A DNA stretch of 64,000 bases from Gadus chalcogrammus (taxonomy: Eukaryota; Chordata; Actinopteri; Gadiformes; Gadidae). The notes below the pieces were generated by a model, which had not been told where the DNA came from, made no database searches, and worked only from the letters and a program-made list of their open reading frames with translations. Location: assembly GCF_026213295.1 (NCBI RefSeq), contig NC_079419.1:22280818-22344817 (forward strand). The letters run 5' to 3'. Every line of letters begins with the position of its first letter. Position 1 is the first letter of the stretch. Positions 45,294 to 56,004 of this stretch are shown here, piece by piece. The position numbers and the translations under genes were made by a program.

Positions 45294-45303
45294 TCCCCCC
45301 CCT
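45294..45303 (-). promoter_or_regulatory. Polypurine tract
   Basis: On the minus strand AAGGGGGGGGGA-like purine sequence directly abuts the 3' LTR, the expected plus-strand primer position. Confidence 0.8.
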
Positions 45304-45589
45304 TAAGACAGAAGCCCACCTAAGTGGGATTCTGCACTTATGGTATTAAAAATAAAAAAAAACCAACCACATAAGCACTACCCATCCCCTCAACCAACAC
45401 CAGTTACATCAACACTCCTACCGGATCAACTAGAAACCCCCCCCATACACACACTCTCACCACTCCTCACGCACAATCAGTCACCCAACCTCCTGACCCA
45501 CAGCAATTCCGGGCCCTGGAAAAGTAATCTAAGAGGGACAGGGGCATAGAGACAAGAGAGGAGAGAAATTAGTGAAGGTATGCACATAA

Positions 45590-46316
45590 TCACTTATCGC
45601 ACCCCATCCGGGGCGCGAGACAACGCATCTGCCATTACATTGTCCACGCCTTTAATGTGGCGAATTTGTAGATTGTAGGGTTGTTAAAACAACGCCCAAC
45701 GCATCAGGCGCTGATTTGGATTCTGTAATTGGTGCAGAAAAGTCAATGGATTGTGATCCGAAAAGACAACCACAGGAACCACCCCTCCACCTACATACAC
45801 TTTGAAGTGCTGCAGAGCCCACACAAGGTCCAGCGCCTCTTTTTCAATCGTTGAGTAATTCAACTGATGTTGATTGAATTTTTTTGAAAAATAAGACACT
45901 GGACGATCGACTTCCTGATCATCTGTTTGTAAAAGCACTGCGCCAGCCCCGACCTGGCTGGCATCCACCTGGATTTTAAACGGACGGTCAAGCTGGGGAG
46001 CCGCCAGGACCGGTGCAGTGCTAAGCAACAATTTTACATTATCAAAAGCCCCTTGGCACTCATCAGTCCAGACAAACTGAGCTTTCCCTTTTAACAAATT
46101 TGTGAGGGGTGCAACCACTGTCGAAAAATTAAAACAGAAACTTCGATAATATCCCACCATGCCTAAAAAGCGCATCAACTCCTTTTTTGTTACAGGCGGT
46201 GGAAAATTGTCTATTGCCATTACCTTGGCCCCGTCAACCAAAGGCACAAAGCCTTTGGTGACAAAAAGAGTGTACTCTGCGTCAACTTTGTACTTATCTC
46301 CTTTACAAGCAACCAC
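45590..46316 (-). pseudogene. pol: Gypsy pol fragment: RT thumb and RNase H
   Basis: From 46316 the frame reads FPPPVTKKELMRFLGMVGYY, FVWTDECQGAFDNVKLLL, FKIQVDASQVGAGAVLLQTD, YSTIEKEALDLVWALQHFKV and VVVFSDHNPLTFLHQL. These are the end of RT and the RNase H-like domain of Gypsy pol. A stop follows RWALF, and the same frame then continues with LQIRHIKGVDNVMADALSRA, so a nonsense mutation lies inside. The RT catalytic YxDD is not included, because the upstream part was deleted. Integrase downstream is absent. Confidence 0.85.
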
Positions 46317-46440
46317 CTCTTTACCATACCAACCAACTCTTTACCATACCAACCAACTCTTTACCATACCAACCAACTCTTTACCATACCAACCAACTCA
46401 TCTCCATACCAACCAACTCATCTCCATACCAACCAATTCA
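46316..46440. repeat. 20-bp tandem array at a deletion joint
   Basis: The unit CTCTTTACCATACCAACCAA (later CTCATCTCCATACCAACCAA) occurs about six times exactly where the pol fragment begins, between it and the gag-side sequence. Confidence 0.9.
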
Positions 46441-47149
46441 ACCCTGCTCAAAAACCTGTAGCTTTGTGCTAAGCCACCTATTAATTAATGGGCGCTACAG
46501 TAACACAGGCTACCTTCAATTTCCAACGACCAAAAACAGCAGAGGGGTACACAATAAAACCAACAAAAATGAGGCACAAAGTAACAAAATACTTGCACAG
46601 ACTACTAGTGTTCTTCACACACAATGGGCAACATGTGCTAGTTCAAACAAACTCACTCCAACCTAAGCTGGTTCCAAAATGGCCAAGTTACTATTAACAA
46701 ACAAAGCAACAGAGGCAACACCTCCACAACACAATAGCTTTGAATGTCCGATGCGTCCGTTCGCATGCACAGCCTAAAAATAGCATATAGGCTACGCAAA
46801 CCCAAACAATGAACGTCAGTCTATCTAAAAATAGACCAGTGGACGTTCCACAAACAATGCGGTACTCCGCTACAAGTTAAACAACTTGCACAGTGAACGC
46901 CAACAGTAGCAAACTAATTTATAGTCTAACAAAAACAAACACTAACCACATCCGCAAGCCACTAACCAAAATACTCCCATGCATCCAGGTGAAATCATCC
47001 ATTGATTGTCGGCGCTAATTCCCACTGAAAAGTGTGTCTTCATACGCAGTCCACTGGCGCCCTGAATACCTAGCCCAAAGAAGCTAACTGTCCTGGCTAA
47101 CTCTTCTGAGAAGTGCCGGCCTTGGGGTGACTGGTTAACGCTGAACTCA

Positions 47150-47839
47150 CTACAATGTTTTACCACTGTACAAAGCGTGCCCCTGAAAGAACTGTTTGGA
47201 GAAGCAAGGTGCGCTCCAAATCACTCCAATTTCGCTCTTCCGCAATGCCCTCAAATAGAGAGAAAAAATGTCAGGGTCTCGGTCATTACATTTGGGTAAA
47301 AACTTTATCATACTTGAGATGTTTCCCCCTATGCCAGAACCAGAATCCTCATTAACAGTATCCCGCATCTTTCCCTCTGCCACCAATCTTAACTTTTCTC
47401 TCTGCAGCTCACTTTCCCTTTCTTCCTGTCTTTCCTGTCGTTTCATTTTTTCCATTTCTAGCTCTATATCTAAACGCTTCTGTTCTAAAACACTTTCAAG
47501 ACGTTTTAGTTCCATCTCGCGATCTTTCCCACGTTCTGCTGCCTCAAACCGCTTTTGCTCCATCTGTAATTTTAAAAGCTGCATCTGTTGCTCAAAACTA
47601 ACCGCATTTTTATCAGAAATGAACACTTCATCTGAGCCATTTGGATTTGTCCCACTTGGAATTACCTCCATAATGGACATCTCTAACACAGATCTAACCC
47701 GATTTTTTAGGACCTCTTTTTTAAGATCTCTCGGCAGATCAGTCAATTGATAATGTTCAGCCACTTTCCTTAACTGTTCCTTTGTGAACTTATCAAACAG
47801 TGACTCAGATGGAGACGCATACAATTTATCCAAATCCAT
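47150..47839 (-). pseudogene. gag: Gypsy gag (SCAN-like), frameshifted and truncated
   Basis: The frame from 47839 has LFDKFTKEQLRKVAEHYQLT, the same start motif as the gag at 4791-5691. A long charged helical region follows (about residues 80-160, rich in KRLE and EMEKMKRQER). It then reads FLPKCNDRDPDIFSLYLRAL and shifts frame. The rest of the capsid is lost. The two gags are homologous but clearly diverged, so the two Gypsy elements are different families. Confidence 0.8.
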
Positions 47840-48537
47840 TTTATACTAGGAATGTTGACTAACAAGCGCTCGGATGGATATTGTGACAATTCTTTTCCAA
47901 TGTTGGGAGACCAATAAGCTGACGGCTATTACGCGACAGTGTATAGCGCAGCCGGCAACTGAATACAGGTGTACCAACTCCTTTCCCCCCCAGACTAGAG
48001 CAGCCCCACATCTACCTTCAGACCACGGCCCTAGCTCTTTCCTAGCTGGTCTTCAGTGTGCCCTCATGCAATTGAGTTGCAAGCAACCCCAGCGCGTTCG
48101 ACACACCAAAAATAACAAACACAAAAATAAAAAAACAAAAGAACAAACAGCGGAAAGCGCTCTATTCCTAGCGAGGGTTCACGTGTGCTCCGGTAGAATC
48201 TAACCTACCACCCCCCCACAGTTACCACTACACCTGCACCCAATTCACCTACCTGCAACGCAAACGTCAGAAACCGCAGGTAGCCTCCCAAATGGCACTC
48301 CTCCTCGGCAAATCAACCAACGCAAACCACTATCAAACCAAATTAACAACGAAATCTCAATGAACACCAAAACACTAAATTATCATTTACCAACTACAAA
48401 CTTAGCGTGTGTCTCCCCATTTTCTGATAATTTGACTGCACAGGCAATTTATTCCCGTCAGTACAATCCAACTATACAGCCAAGTCAAAACAAAGCATGC
48501 TGACAATCAAGTTACCTTACCAAATTTTGTAAAATTA

Positions 48538-48555
48538 ATCCCGGACGAGCCCCCA
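48538..48555 (-). promoter_or_regulatory. Primer-binding site complementary to tRNA-Pro
   Basis: The minus strand reads TGGGGGCTCGTCCGGGAT two bases inside the 5' LTR. All 18 bases match the established tRNA-Pro primer site. Confidence 0.9.
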
Positions 48556-48557
48556 TA

Positions 48558-48950
48558 TGTCACATGCTGGCTCTAGCATGCAACATGAAATGGGGGAGAC
48601 CACGCCGTTTTACAATAATAAAATAATTTATTATAGTAAGAAGATAATTTTACATATAATTAAATAGAATAAAGATAAAGAAGTGTGGTGTAAATCAGTT
48701 AAATGTAAAGTAACCCAAAGTGTCATGCAAAAGTCAGTCTGTGTGTAACCAAACAAAGGACAAAGAAAACCAACACGCCGGGAGGAGGGAGCGAACATGA
48801 CTGTTGTGAAAGCAGGCTTTTAACCTGCTGCCAACACAGGCACACCTGAACTGCATCACCTATTAAGAGAGAGAGAGAGAACAGGCAAACCAAACAGCCA
48901 GGGTGGAGTCAAAGCAAGGGTGGAGTCAAAGACTCACCAGGGTCGTCACA
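48558..48950 (-). repeat. 5' LTR of the second Gypsy element
   Basis: This is 393 bp, TGTCACATGCTGG to GGGTCGTCACA, nearly identical to 44878-45293 apart from 21 bp and 2 bp of length difference. Confidence 0.95.
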
Positions 48951-49092
48951 TCTGCCATCTCAGCACTTACGGGAGCTTTTCAATTCATCCCATACCACAC
49001 ATTTTTTTGTAATTGATTGTCTTCATTTTTATTTTTTTTTAGCTCTTTTGAAATTCTAAAACGTCACTGATCCAAGTATACATCTGTGCATT

Positions 49093-49095
<3 letters not shown>

Positions 49096-49142
<47 letters not shown>
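49096..49142. repeat. (GT)n microsatellite
   Basis: About 22 GT repeats in an intron of the large hAT transposase. Confidence 0.95.
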
Positions 49143-50176
49143 TAACAATATGTGATGCTCACCTAGTCCTCTTATTTTGAGTGATGAAATGCAGCCCTTT
49201 TTTCAGGAATGTATGGACAAACTGAACCTCAGGAACTTGGTGTCTATTTCAATGGATGGGCCCAATGTGAATTGGAAACTCTTCGACCTTTTCCAGAAAG
49301 ATCAAGCTGAGCAGTACGGAGGTGAGGAGTTTATAATGCTATTACTGTGTGTGGGTGAGTGTGTTTCTGATGCATTAGTAATTATAAAAATGCATTTTAT
49401 TTGTAATGCACTTAACATTGAATAAACAATTTCAAAGTTCTAATTTGGTTTCTAATATCAAGTTTGCATTGAAACCTTTAGGTCTTCAGCTCGTTTGTGT
49501 GGGGAGCTGTGGCCTACACACGCTACACAACTCATTCAAGTGTGGGTTCACTGCATGACAGCTGGACAAATTGCTGAGAGCAATGCACACATTGTTTCAC
49601 AATACGCCTGCCAGGAGAGAGGATTACATCACTGTAACCAAGTCCAGTGTGTTCCCTCGATCTTTCTGTGCCCATCGTTGGGTAGAAAACCTTCCGGTTG
49701 TGGAGAGAGCCCTGGCATTCTGGCCATCACTTCTCCTGTACATGGAAGCTGTGAAAACAAAGAGACTCCCGAACCCTGGAACAGGTAGGCCCTTCTTATA
49801 TGATGTGAATAGGTCTGTGACTGTGTCCTAACCCTGGTGTGGTGTGGTGTGGCCTTGTCATAGTTTTTGTAATATATGGCTAAGTTGAAATGTCCTGACT
49901 TTCTGTCTGACTGTCTGTATGTCTTTTTCTCAGCATCATATGACACAGTTGCAGCAGCCATAAAGGATCCACTCATCTTGGCCAAATTGCAGTTCTACGC
50001 AGCACTTGCCAGGACCTTCAATCCCTTCCTGAAAAAATATCAGACGGATGAGCCTGTGCTCCCATTCCTCCCCAAGGACCTGACCGAGTTGATGATGGTA
50101 ATAATTTACTTAACGATATAACCACTGATTGGGCTCAATTGATCCATTATGACAAAATGGGGTTTGTGGTTAGGAT

Positions 50177-51337
50177 TAGAGCTGTAGCGACGCGTCGATG
50201 ACGTCGACGCGTCAACGTCATAAATTCGTCAACGTCAAATTTCTCCGTCGACGATTTTTGAGGACAATGGACAACAACACAGAGAACACAGTTCGCACTT
50301 TGCTGAGTCTGTTGCTTATTTGGATATATGTTTACCGTTTAATGGGAAAGAAGGCTCGTCGCCTTTATTATGTCCGTGGTCGTTGCATGGACTATACGTC
50401 ATCCAGCTCAGGTTGTGTAGCCGTGCGTGTGCGCGACTGCGCGTGTCGGCTCATTAGCATCTGTACCGTAGCGGCCCGTACCGTAGCAGCACACCTCTCC
50501 CAAGTGGCCCAATTGGCCCGGCCTGGCCAGACTGGCCACACTCAGGCCACGTTTATACGTAGCAGGGTATTTATAGAAACGAATATTTCCCCCCCTCCGT
50601 TTTCAAAAATAACATTGTGCACACAACATCGTTTTCAAAAAAGTTGTCGTTTACAATCAAAACGGATAAATACGCCGTTGGGACATTATAACTATGCCAA
50701 ACCTATGGGCGGCAGTGTAGGGAGAAGGATAAAGCCATGCAAGCCAATCAGAATCCTCAGAATCAACAACAACGAATAACACGAGCGTCTTCCTGTAACA
50801 AACAAACTGTAAACATAGGGCGCTCATATGACGTTAAGCATTTCCTGGCGCATAATGTGACGTTTCAGAACCTAAAACCCCGTTTCTACCCGTTGACACG
50901 ACAACACGTAACCGGCGTTTTCAGAAATCTCCACTTTGGCCGGAGTTTTTAGAAATGATCGTTTTCTGTGACAAAAACTGCGTTTTCGTGTAAATGAGAG
51001 GCCAAACCGTGTGAAAATATCTGCGTTTTCCCTTCGTGTAAACGGGGCCTCACACTGGCAGATTTGAGCACGGCTGGCCTTTCATTTTGTATAACAGTGA
51101 AACTATTTTATTTATTTTATTTTGTGTAAAGCAGAAGTTTTTTTCCTGTGCAAAACTGTTGTTAAATAAATCATATTATTAAGAATTTTTTGGTAGTTAT
51201 TTGAGATACATTATGGTTTTTATTAATCGAGCAACAGAAATAGATAACCATCCAATTAGTCATTAGATTAGTCGACTAATCGATGAAATAATCGCCCGAT
51301 TAATCATTTAATAAATAATCGTTTACCCCCAGCCCTA
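50177..51337. mobile_element. hAT-type MITE with perfect 8-bp duplication GTTAGGAT
   Basis: It begins TAGAGCTGTAGCGACGCGTC and ends ACCCCCAGCCCTA, with GTTAGGAT at 50169-50176 and 51338-51345. The left end is rich in GTCGACG motifs and the right in CGACTAATCG. A second MITE is inserted at 50543-51051. It lies in the transposase intron before exon 51445. Confidence 0.9.
50543..51051 (+). mobile_element. MITE nested in the 50177-51337 MITE, 5-bp duplication ACACT
   Basis: The ends CAGGCCACGTTTATACG and CGTGTAAACGGGGCCTC are inverted repeats with small differences. ACACT flanks both sides (50538-50542 and 51052-51056). An inverted, truncated copy is at 42580-43005. Confidence 0.8.
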
Positions 51338-53084
51338 GTTAGGATGTGTAAAAACTAGTGGCTACATTGTGCATCATCATAAGATAATTTGATGTTGGTG
51401 ATTAATGTGCCGCACCAGACATTTTTGTGTTTGTCTGTTGACAGAGTCTACTCAGACGCTTCATAAAGAGAGAAGTACTACACGATATCACTGCCCTGCA
51501 GCTGACCAAACTGGATGTCACAGACAAGACCATCTGGCTCAGCCCACAAGACATCAGCATTGGTCTAGGTGCAGAGTCAGTCCTTAAGGTAGTGTGATGT
51601 TTTCAAAAGATCATTTTACAAATGGTTAGGGTGAACCAGGTGTCATTGAAGACATGTTCTATATTCATTGCTAATTTCTCTCTCTAGAGAATCAAAGGTG
51701 CAGAGCTCAGGGTGCTCGAGTTCAAGAGTGCATGCAGGGACTGAGTAACATGATCAAGAAAGTGCAGGACAAGAGCCCCCTCAAGTATCTGACTGTTGCA
51801 GATGGTGTGCCTGGATCCGTCAGTAATGTATAGAGAACCAGAAAGAGGCAGGAATCACATGAAAGGGCTGGTTCAAAAGTTTCTCCAGGACAAACAGCTT
51901 ACTGATACTTCTTCGGGTAAGAATAAGGCAAATTATAGGCTACACATGAATTTATCCTCAATCTAATTAGCTGGTAATGCCCAATGATTTATCAATGATT
52001 TTCTCGATTTTCTCATTTGTTTTGTCGTAGTGGATGTCATACTGCAGCAGTTTGACAGTCTCCTGTCCTTGGAGAGCCGGAGTGAGGACTTCCTCTCCTT
52101 TCAACCCATGCAGAAGAGGCTGGACATCTTCCTGAGCAGTGCCATGGAGCCTTATCCCGAGCTGTGGGCCTTCTTCAAGAAGCTGCTCATCCTCTCCCAC
52201 GGTCAAGCTACAGTTGAGCGTGGATTCTCAATCAATAAAGAGGTGGAGTCGGATAACTTGGAGGAGGATACTGTGGTCACACAGAGACTGGTGTGTGACT
52301 ACATCATACAACATGGAGGTGTTACCAAGGTAAGATGACTCCTGTCTGGACTAGTAATATGCTGTTGACTTAAAAGTTGATAGAATCAACATAGTTGGTC
52401 TCTTGAGTTTGTCACTGAATCTGGTTCTCTTTCCCCAACCCGATACCCAGGTTCCACTCAGTAAACCGCTACTGGCAAGTGTAGCAAGGGCAAGGACAAG
52501 GTATCGTTTGGAGACCAAAAGAAAGAACAGGGAGGCAAAATACCAGGCTCTCAAGAGGAGGGAAGCAGAGGACTGTCTTGAGGAGCTGAAGGTTAAGAGG
52601 AGACGTGTACAGGAGGTATCTGAGGGTCTGGCTAGGGATGCGGACAGGATGGCTGAGGAGGCTGAAGCGAAGGCAGGGAGCAAGATGGCTGGCCTGATCA
52701 CCAGGTCAAACATCCTGCGGAGAGGCCATAAGGAGAAGTTGGCAGAACTGGCTCTCCTTGATAAAGAGATCGCTGCTAAGAGTGCAGAGCTTAGGAGTTG
52801 ACTGTGTGATCATAATTTTATTTATTGTTGAGTTGATTTTCATTGCTTATTGTTCAGGAGTCTTGGCTGTTGGCGTAAGTACAAACTACTATAATGCAAT
52901 GTTCCATCAGTCCATAATGCTTTACAGTCCACATTTTCACATTTGTTTGAGGAATAAATGAACAAATTTTGAACAAACTTTGTCGGTAGGTCTGTGAAAT
53001 AGGCCGTGAAATAGGTATTACGTTTTTATATAAGTGGTCTTAAAAGGCACTTAAAAAGACTTGAAGAAACCTGTAGGAACCCTG

Positions 53085-54350
53085 ATACCGCAATGCCATT
53101 GAGGAGCGCAAACAGGGACCCACTCTCAATAACAATCTGGGTTGTGTTTGCAAGCACCAGATTTAGTACATGTGCGTAGCACCATACATGCACCTGGTTC
53201 GGAGATTGTGCAGACAACAGTGATGAGAATCCTTTTTATTTGCCTTGCATGTTTGATGCCCCATCAGTCGCATTTCCAATGCACATGGTCTTGCTGAGGC
53301 CCATTTTGTCCAGAACTTCTGACAGCATGTCGACAAAGGCCTGTCCAGTGGATGAACTGCACTTCAGCACTGCAACAAGCCTCTCATGAACAACATCAGT
53401 AACATACCTCATAATTATAGAGCATTGATCTTGAGAGGTGATGTCCTGCGTTGTGTCCAGTTGAACTGAAAACATTCCTGCTTTCTTGATATCACTGGAG
53501 ATGTTTTCTTGAATCAGATGGTGAATTGCATTTATCACTGTGGTTTTGGAGAGTAAAGTTACAAAGGAGCCTCTGCCTCTTGTGCCACCAGACAAATGCA
53601 ACTTTTTGCTGTTCTCAATGCAGCTGTCCAGGTGCTCTTTTAAACAGAAATCATATTCCCCAGTAGAAGGATGAGCTCCAAGAAATTACCATGATCAACT
53701 GTCATTTTCTGACCTCCTGCATGCAAGCCCCCTCTTCCCAAGAACCTTGATGACATCTATGATGCGCTCCAAAACCTGCCTTCTCTTTCTTACCTGCTCT
53801 CTGTGCACCGACATCTGACTGCCACCAAACACACTGCTGATATCAGCACTGGCAGATTTCAAGAGGTAAGCTTCAGCACAGTTTCTGTGTGCGCTGCTTC
53901 TCTCATGCTCCTCTGTGCGCTGGTGTATATGCCTCCAATCTGACATTCCACTGATGAACAGACTGCTATCAGTTCTCTTACCGAATGCCTTGCAGATGAA
54001 ACAATACATAATTTGACTCTCTGGACGGTACGTCGGCCACTTTCTACTGGTGGTGCCGTCTCTGCTACAGAACACTTTCTCCACCACTGGATTGTTACTT
54101 TTTTCTTGAGGATGGAAATTCAAAAATGAGTGGAGATCTTTCTGATTAGGTTGTGAAAAGAAATCCGTTATTTGACTGGCACACTCCTCACTCTCTACAG
54201 CTTCTCTCTCAGGTGAACCTGACTTTGTGCTGACACACTCCTCACTCTCTACAGGTGGTGCAGTCTTTGGGCTGCCTGCATTGGTCTGGCTCTCTCCCTG
54301 AACTGACCAGCTGGACTTGCCCTGAACCTGTCTGGGCTGGACATAGGGAA
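53085..54350 (-). pseudogene. TTF-type hAT transposase, N-terminal half
   Basis: From about 54350 downward the reading includes CASQITDFFSQPNQKDLHSF, then NPVVEKVFCSRDGTTSRKWP with YCFICKAFGKRTDSS (TTF-type finger) and HERSSAHRNCAEAYLL. After a frameshift near 53700 it continues with GMFSVQLDTTQDITSQDQCS, GNATDGASNMQGK and HVWCYAHVLNLVLANTTQIV, reaching the insertion at 53089. The D-T-T-QD, NATDGA and CxxHxLNLVL motifs match DUF4371-type hAT transposases. It is related to but clearly distinct from the hAT at 17667-20650. Its C-terminal half is at 40404-41756. Confidence 0.7.
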
Positions 54351-54359
54351 AGCATTTAT

Positions 54360-54898
54360 CATTGGATGGGGAAATAACTCAAAACCACTGAATAACGTAC
54401 AAGATAAAATATTAGTTCATATTGAACCAAACGTTCACGAGCGTAACAACACTAAAGGCTTTGTCATGTTTTCATTATGACACAAATGTTTTCCAATGCA
54501 AAAAATTTGATATATATATAAAATACCTGAAAATGCTCAAGACAGCACTATACACAGCCATTTGAAAACTACAGTCAAAGTTACACATTTACACAGAAAT
54601 TAAAGTTACACACAAATGATACCTACGAAATAGTTATCACCTCAGTAAACAATGGATGAAACAATCAATAAATTCAAAGGCAAATATTGCAAATTAAACT
54701 TATTATTTCCTATAGGTTTAATTGTATTTTGTGCTAAAATTCAAAGTATCTCATCTGTATTTACAATACAGCTTGATTCTGCATCTCTATTTACAGCTCA
54801 TTAGTCCATGGCAATGTTTACTGTTGCTAGGGCAACAAGAGACTGCTGACGTTGGCAGCTGTTAGCTAGCTTAGCTAAATCATCTGAACAATAATAAC
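54360..54898. other. Upstream flank of the TTF-type hAT; no gene seen
   Basis: AT-rich non-coding DNA. I could not recognise the right terminal repeat of the TTF-type hAT here. Confidence 0.4.
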
Positions 54899-55365
54899 TA
54901 GGGCTGTCAAGCGATTACTTTTTTTAATCTAATTAATTACAGGCTCTGTGATTAATTAATCTAAATTAATCGCATAAATTAATTCAATAAAATAATTGAA
55001 TTCAAGTACATTTTTGGTAGATGAGTGATTCAATGAATAATATACATAACAGACTTTAGAATTCAATGCCTCTTTTATTTAACATGTCTTTCATTAACAT
55101 ACGGTGCATTTTAAGATCAAATTAATAACATTTCCATCTCACTCAAGATTCAATGCATCTCAGGCAAAAAATATACAATACTATCACAATAGTAGGCTTT
55201 GACTATTGCCCAAAAATCATATTCGAGGTTCTTTTGTTTATTAATATTAATATTCGAATATATATTAATAATATTTTGACCACTAAATGCCTTCAGTAAG
55301 AGCGATATGGTATAAAACTCGGCCAAAAGCTCTGTGCGCCTCCGGATGGCTGTAGTGCGGGGAGC
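54899..55365. mobile_element. hAT-type MITE, right end missing
   Basis: It begins TAGGGCTGTCAAGCGATTAC with GATTAATTAATC phrases, the start of the GGGCTGTCAA family (compare 40974-41428). At 55320-55360 it contains the CTCCGGATGGCTGTAGTGCG phrase also found in the hairpin at 16188-16230. It then runs directly into a LINE fragment without a visible MITE end. Confidence 0.55.
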
Positions 55366-55523
55366 TCTCGTATATGGGGTCATGTCCACCGAAGACTTAC
55401 AAAACTTTGTACATGCCTTTATCACTAGTAAGCTTGATTATTGCAATGGTCTCCTTACAGGTCTCCCAAAACAAACTCTAATGAAGCTTCAGCTTGTTCA
55501 GAATGCTGCTGCTAGAGTTCTAT
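55366..55523 (+). pseudogene. L2-group LINE fragment (RT C-terminal region)
   Basis: The fragment reads STEDLQNFVHAFITSKLDYC, then NGLLTGLPKQTL and LQLVQNAAARVL. This matches the C-terminal part of the LINEs at 21.7-33.8 kb but in plus orientation. It is a short internal piece with neither end. Confidence 0.75.
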
Positions 55524-56004
55524 AACACTGCAAAAACTGAAAATATAGACTAGTGTAGTTTACTTGTCTTCAGTGTATTTATCTAATCACACAATTTTTT
55601 TGACTTATTTACTCATTCAGGCTGAAGATACTTAAAGGGGGCCTATTATGCTTTTCCGTTTTTTCCTTCTCCTATTGCGCTTTACATACGTTTTGGGGTA
55701 TATAAATGGTTGGCAAAGTTACAATACCATAAAATTCCCGCAAGGGGGAGCAAATGACTACCGAAAATCACTGTTACCGAGCTACCTAGAAACGGCTCGT
55801 TAGGATTTTCTCCGCGGCTTTCTTTTACTTCCGGTACATGGTGACGTAAGCATGTACTTTTGCTGGGAGTCAATGGGAGAGCGTCATCAATGACCTTTTG
55901 CTGCGTTCCTGGACACGCTGGGGTCGGGAATGGATCGTAAAACAAGAGTTTGAGTAGAGAAGTAGATGGACAGAAAGACAAAATACTATTTATATATATA
56001 TATA

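Larger units (their letters stand above)
44878..48950 (-). mobile_element. Gypsy LTR retrotransposon, internally deleted, near-identical LTRs
   Basis: The element runs right to left: 5' LTR 48558-48950, primer site 48538-48555, gag 47839-47150, an RT/RNase H piece 46316-45590, polypurine tract 45294-45303, 3' LTR 44878-45293. TCTG flanks both sides (44874-44877 and 48951-48954), a 4-bp duplication as in the first Gypsy element. Protease, most of RT and integrase are missing. The two LTRs differ mainly by a 21-bp duplication, 2 bp of a GA run and a handful of substitutions, so insertion is recent relative to its surroundings. Confidence 0.9.
43640..52801 (+). pseudogene. Transposase gene of the large hAT, nine exons, degenerate
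   Basis: Exon 1 (from about 43640) has a BED-like finger (GKCKFNDAWRDKQAFCHWL, CTVCKKK, ESHAKSSKH). Exon 2 ends at 44393 after MFPDSDIATTF, MFDESLNETTKNKQLDVDV and SRYLGSQFM. Later exons have good borders: 49208-49322 (SISMDGPNVNWKLFDLF), 49486-49786 (CGLHTLHNSFKCGFTA..., FHNTPARREDYITVTK), 49934-50097, 51445-51588, 51688-51916, 52031-52329 (dimerisation core HGQATVERGFSINKEV) and 52452-52801 (coiled coil ending EIAAKSAEL). A stop lies in exon 4, and frameshifts occur near 43760, 44040 and 51730. The finger, core and C-terminal coiled coil resemble a complete transposase gone silent. Confidence 0.7.
41761..53084 (+). mobile_element. Large hAT element with 5-bp target duplication, carrying nested insertions
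   Basis: The ends CAGGGTTCC (41761) and GGAACCCTG (ending 53084) are perfect inverted repeats, with GTCTTAAAA-type subterminal repeats on both sides. ATACC flanks it exactly (41756-41760 and 53085-53089), and removing it restores the surrounding transposase frame. A 5-bp duplication is unusual for hATs, which normally give 8 bp, but is known for the hAT5 group. The element holds a nine-exon transposase gene on plus, three or more MITEs and a Gypsy retrotransposon. Without these it would be about 5 kb. Confidence 0.8.

Noticed and set aside
50198..50779. 193-codon plus-strand frame
   Set aside because: It runs across two nested MITEs and has no recognisable domain.
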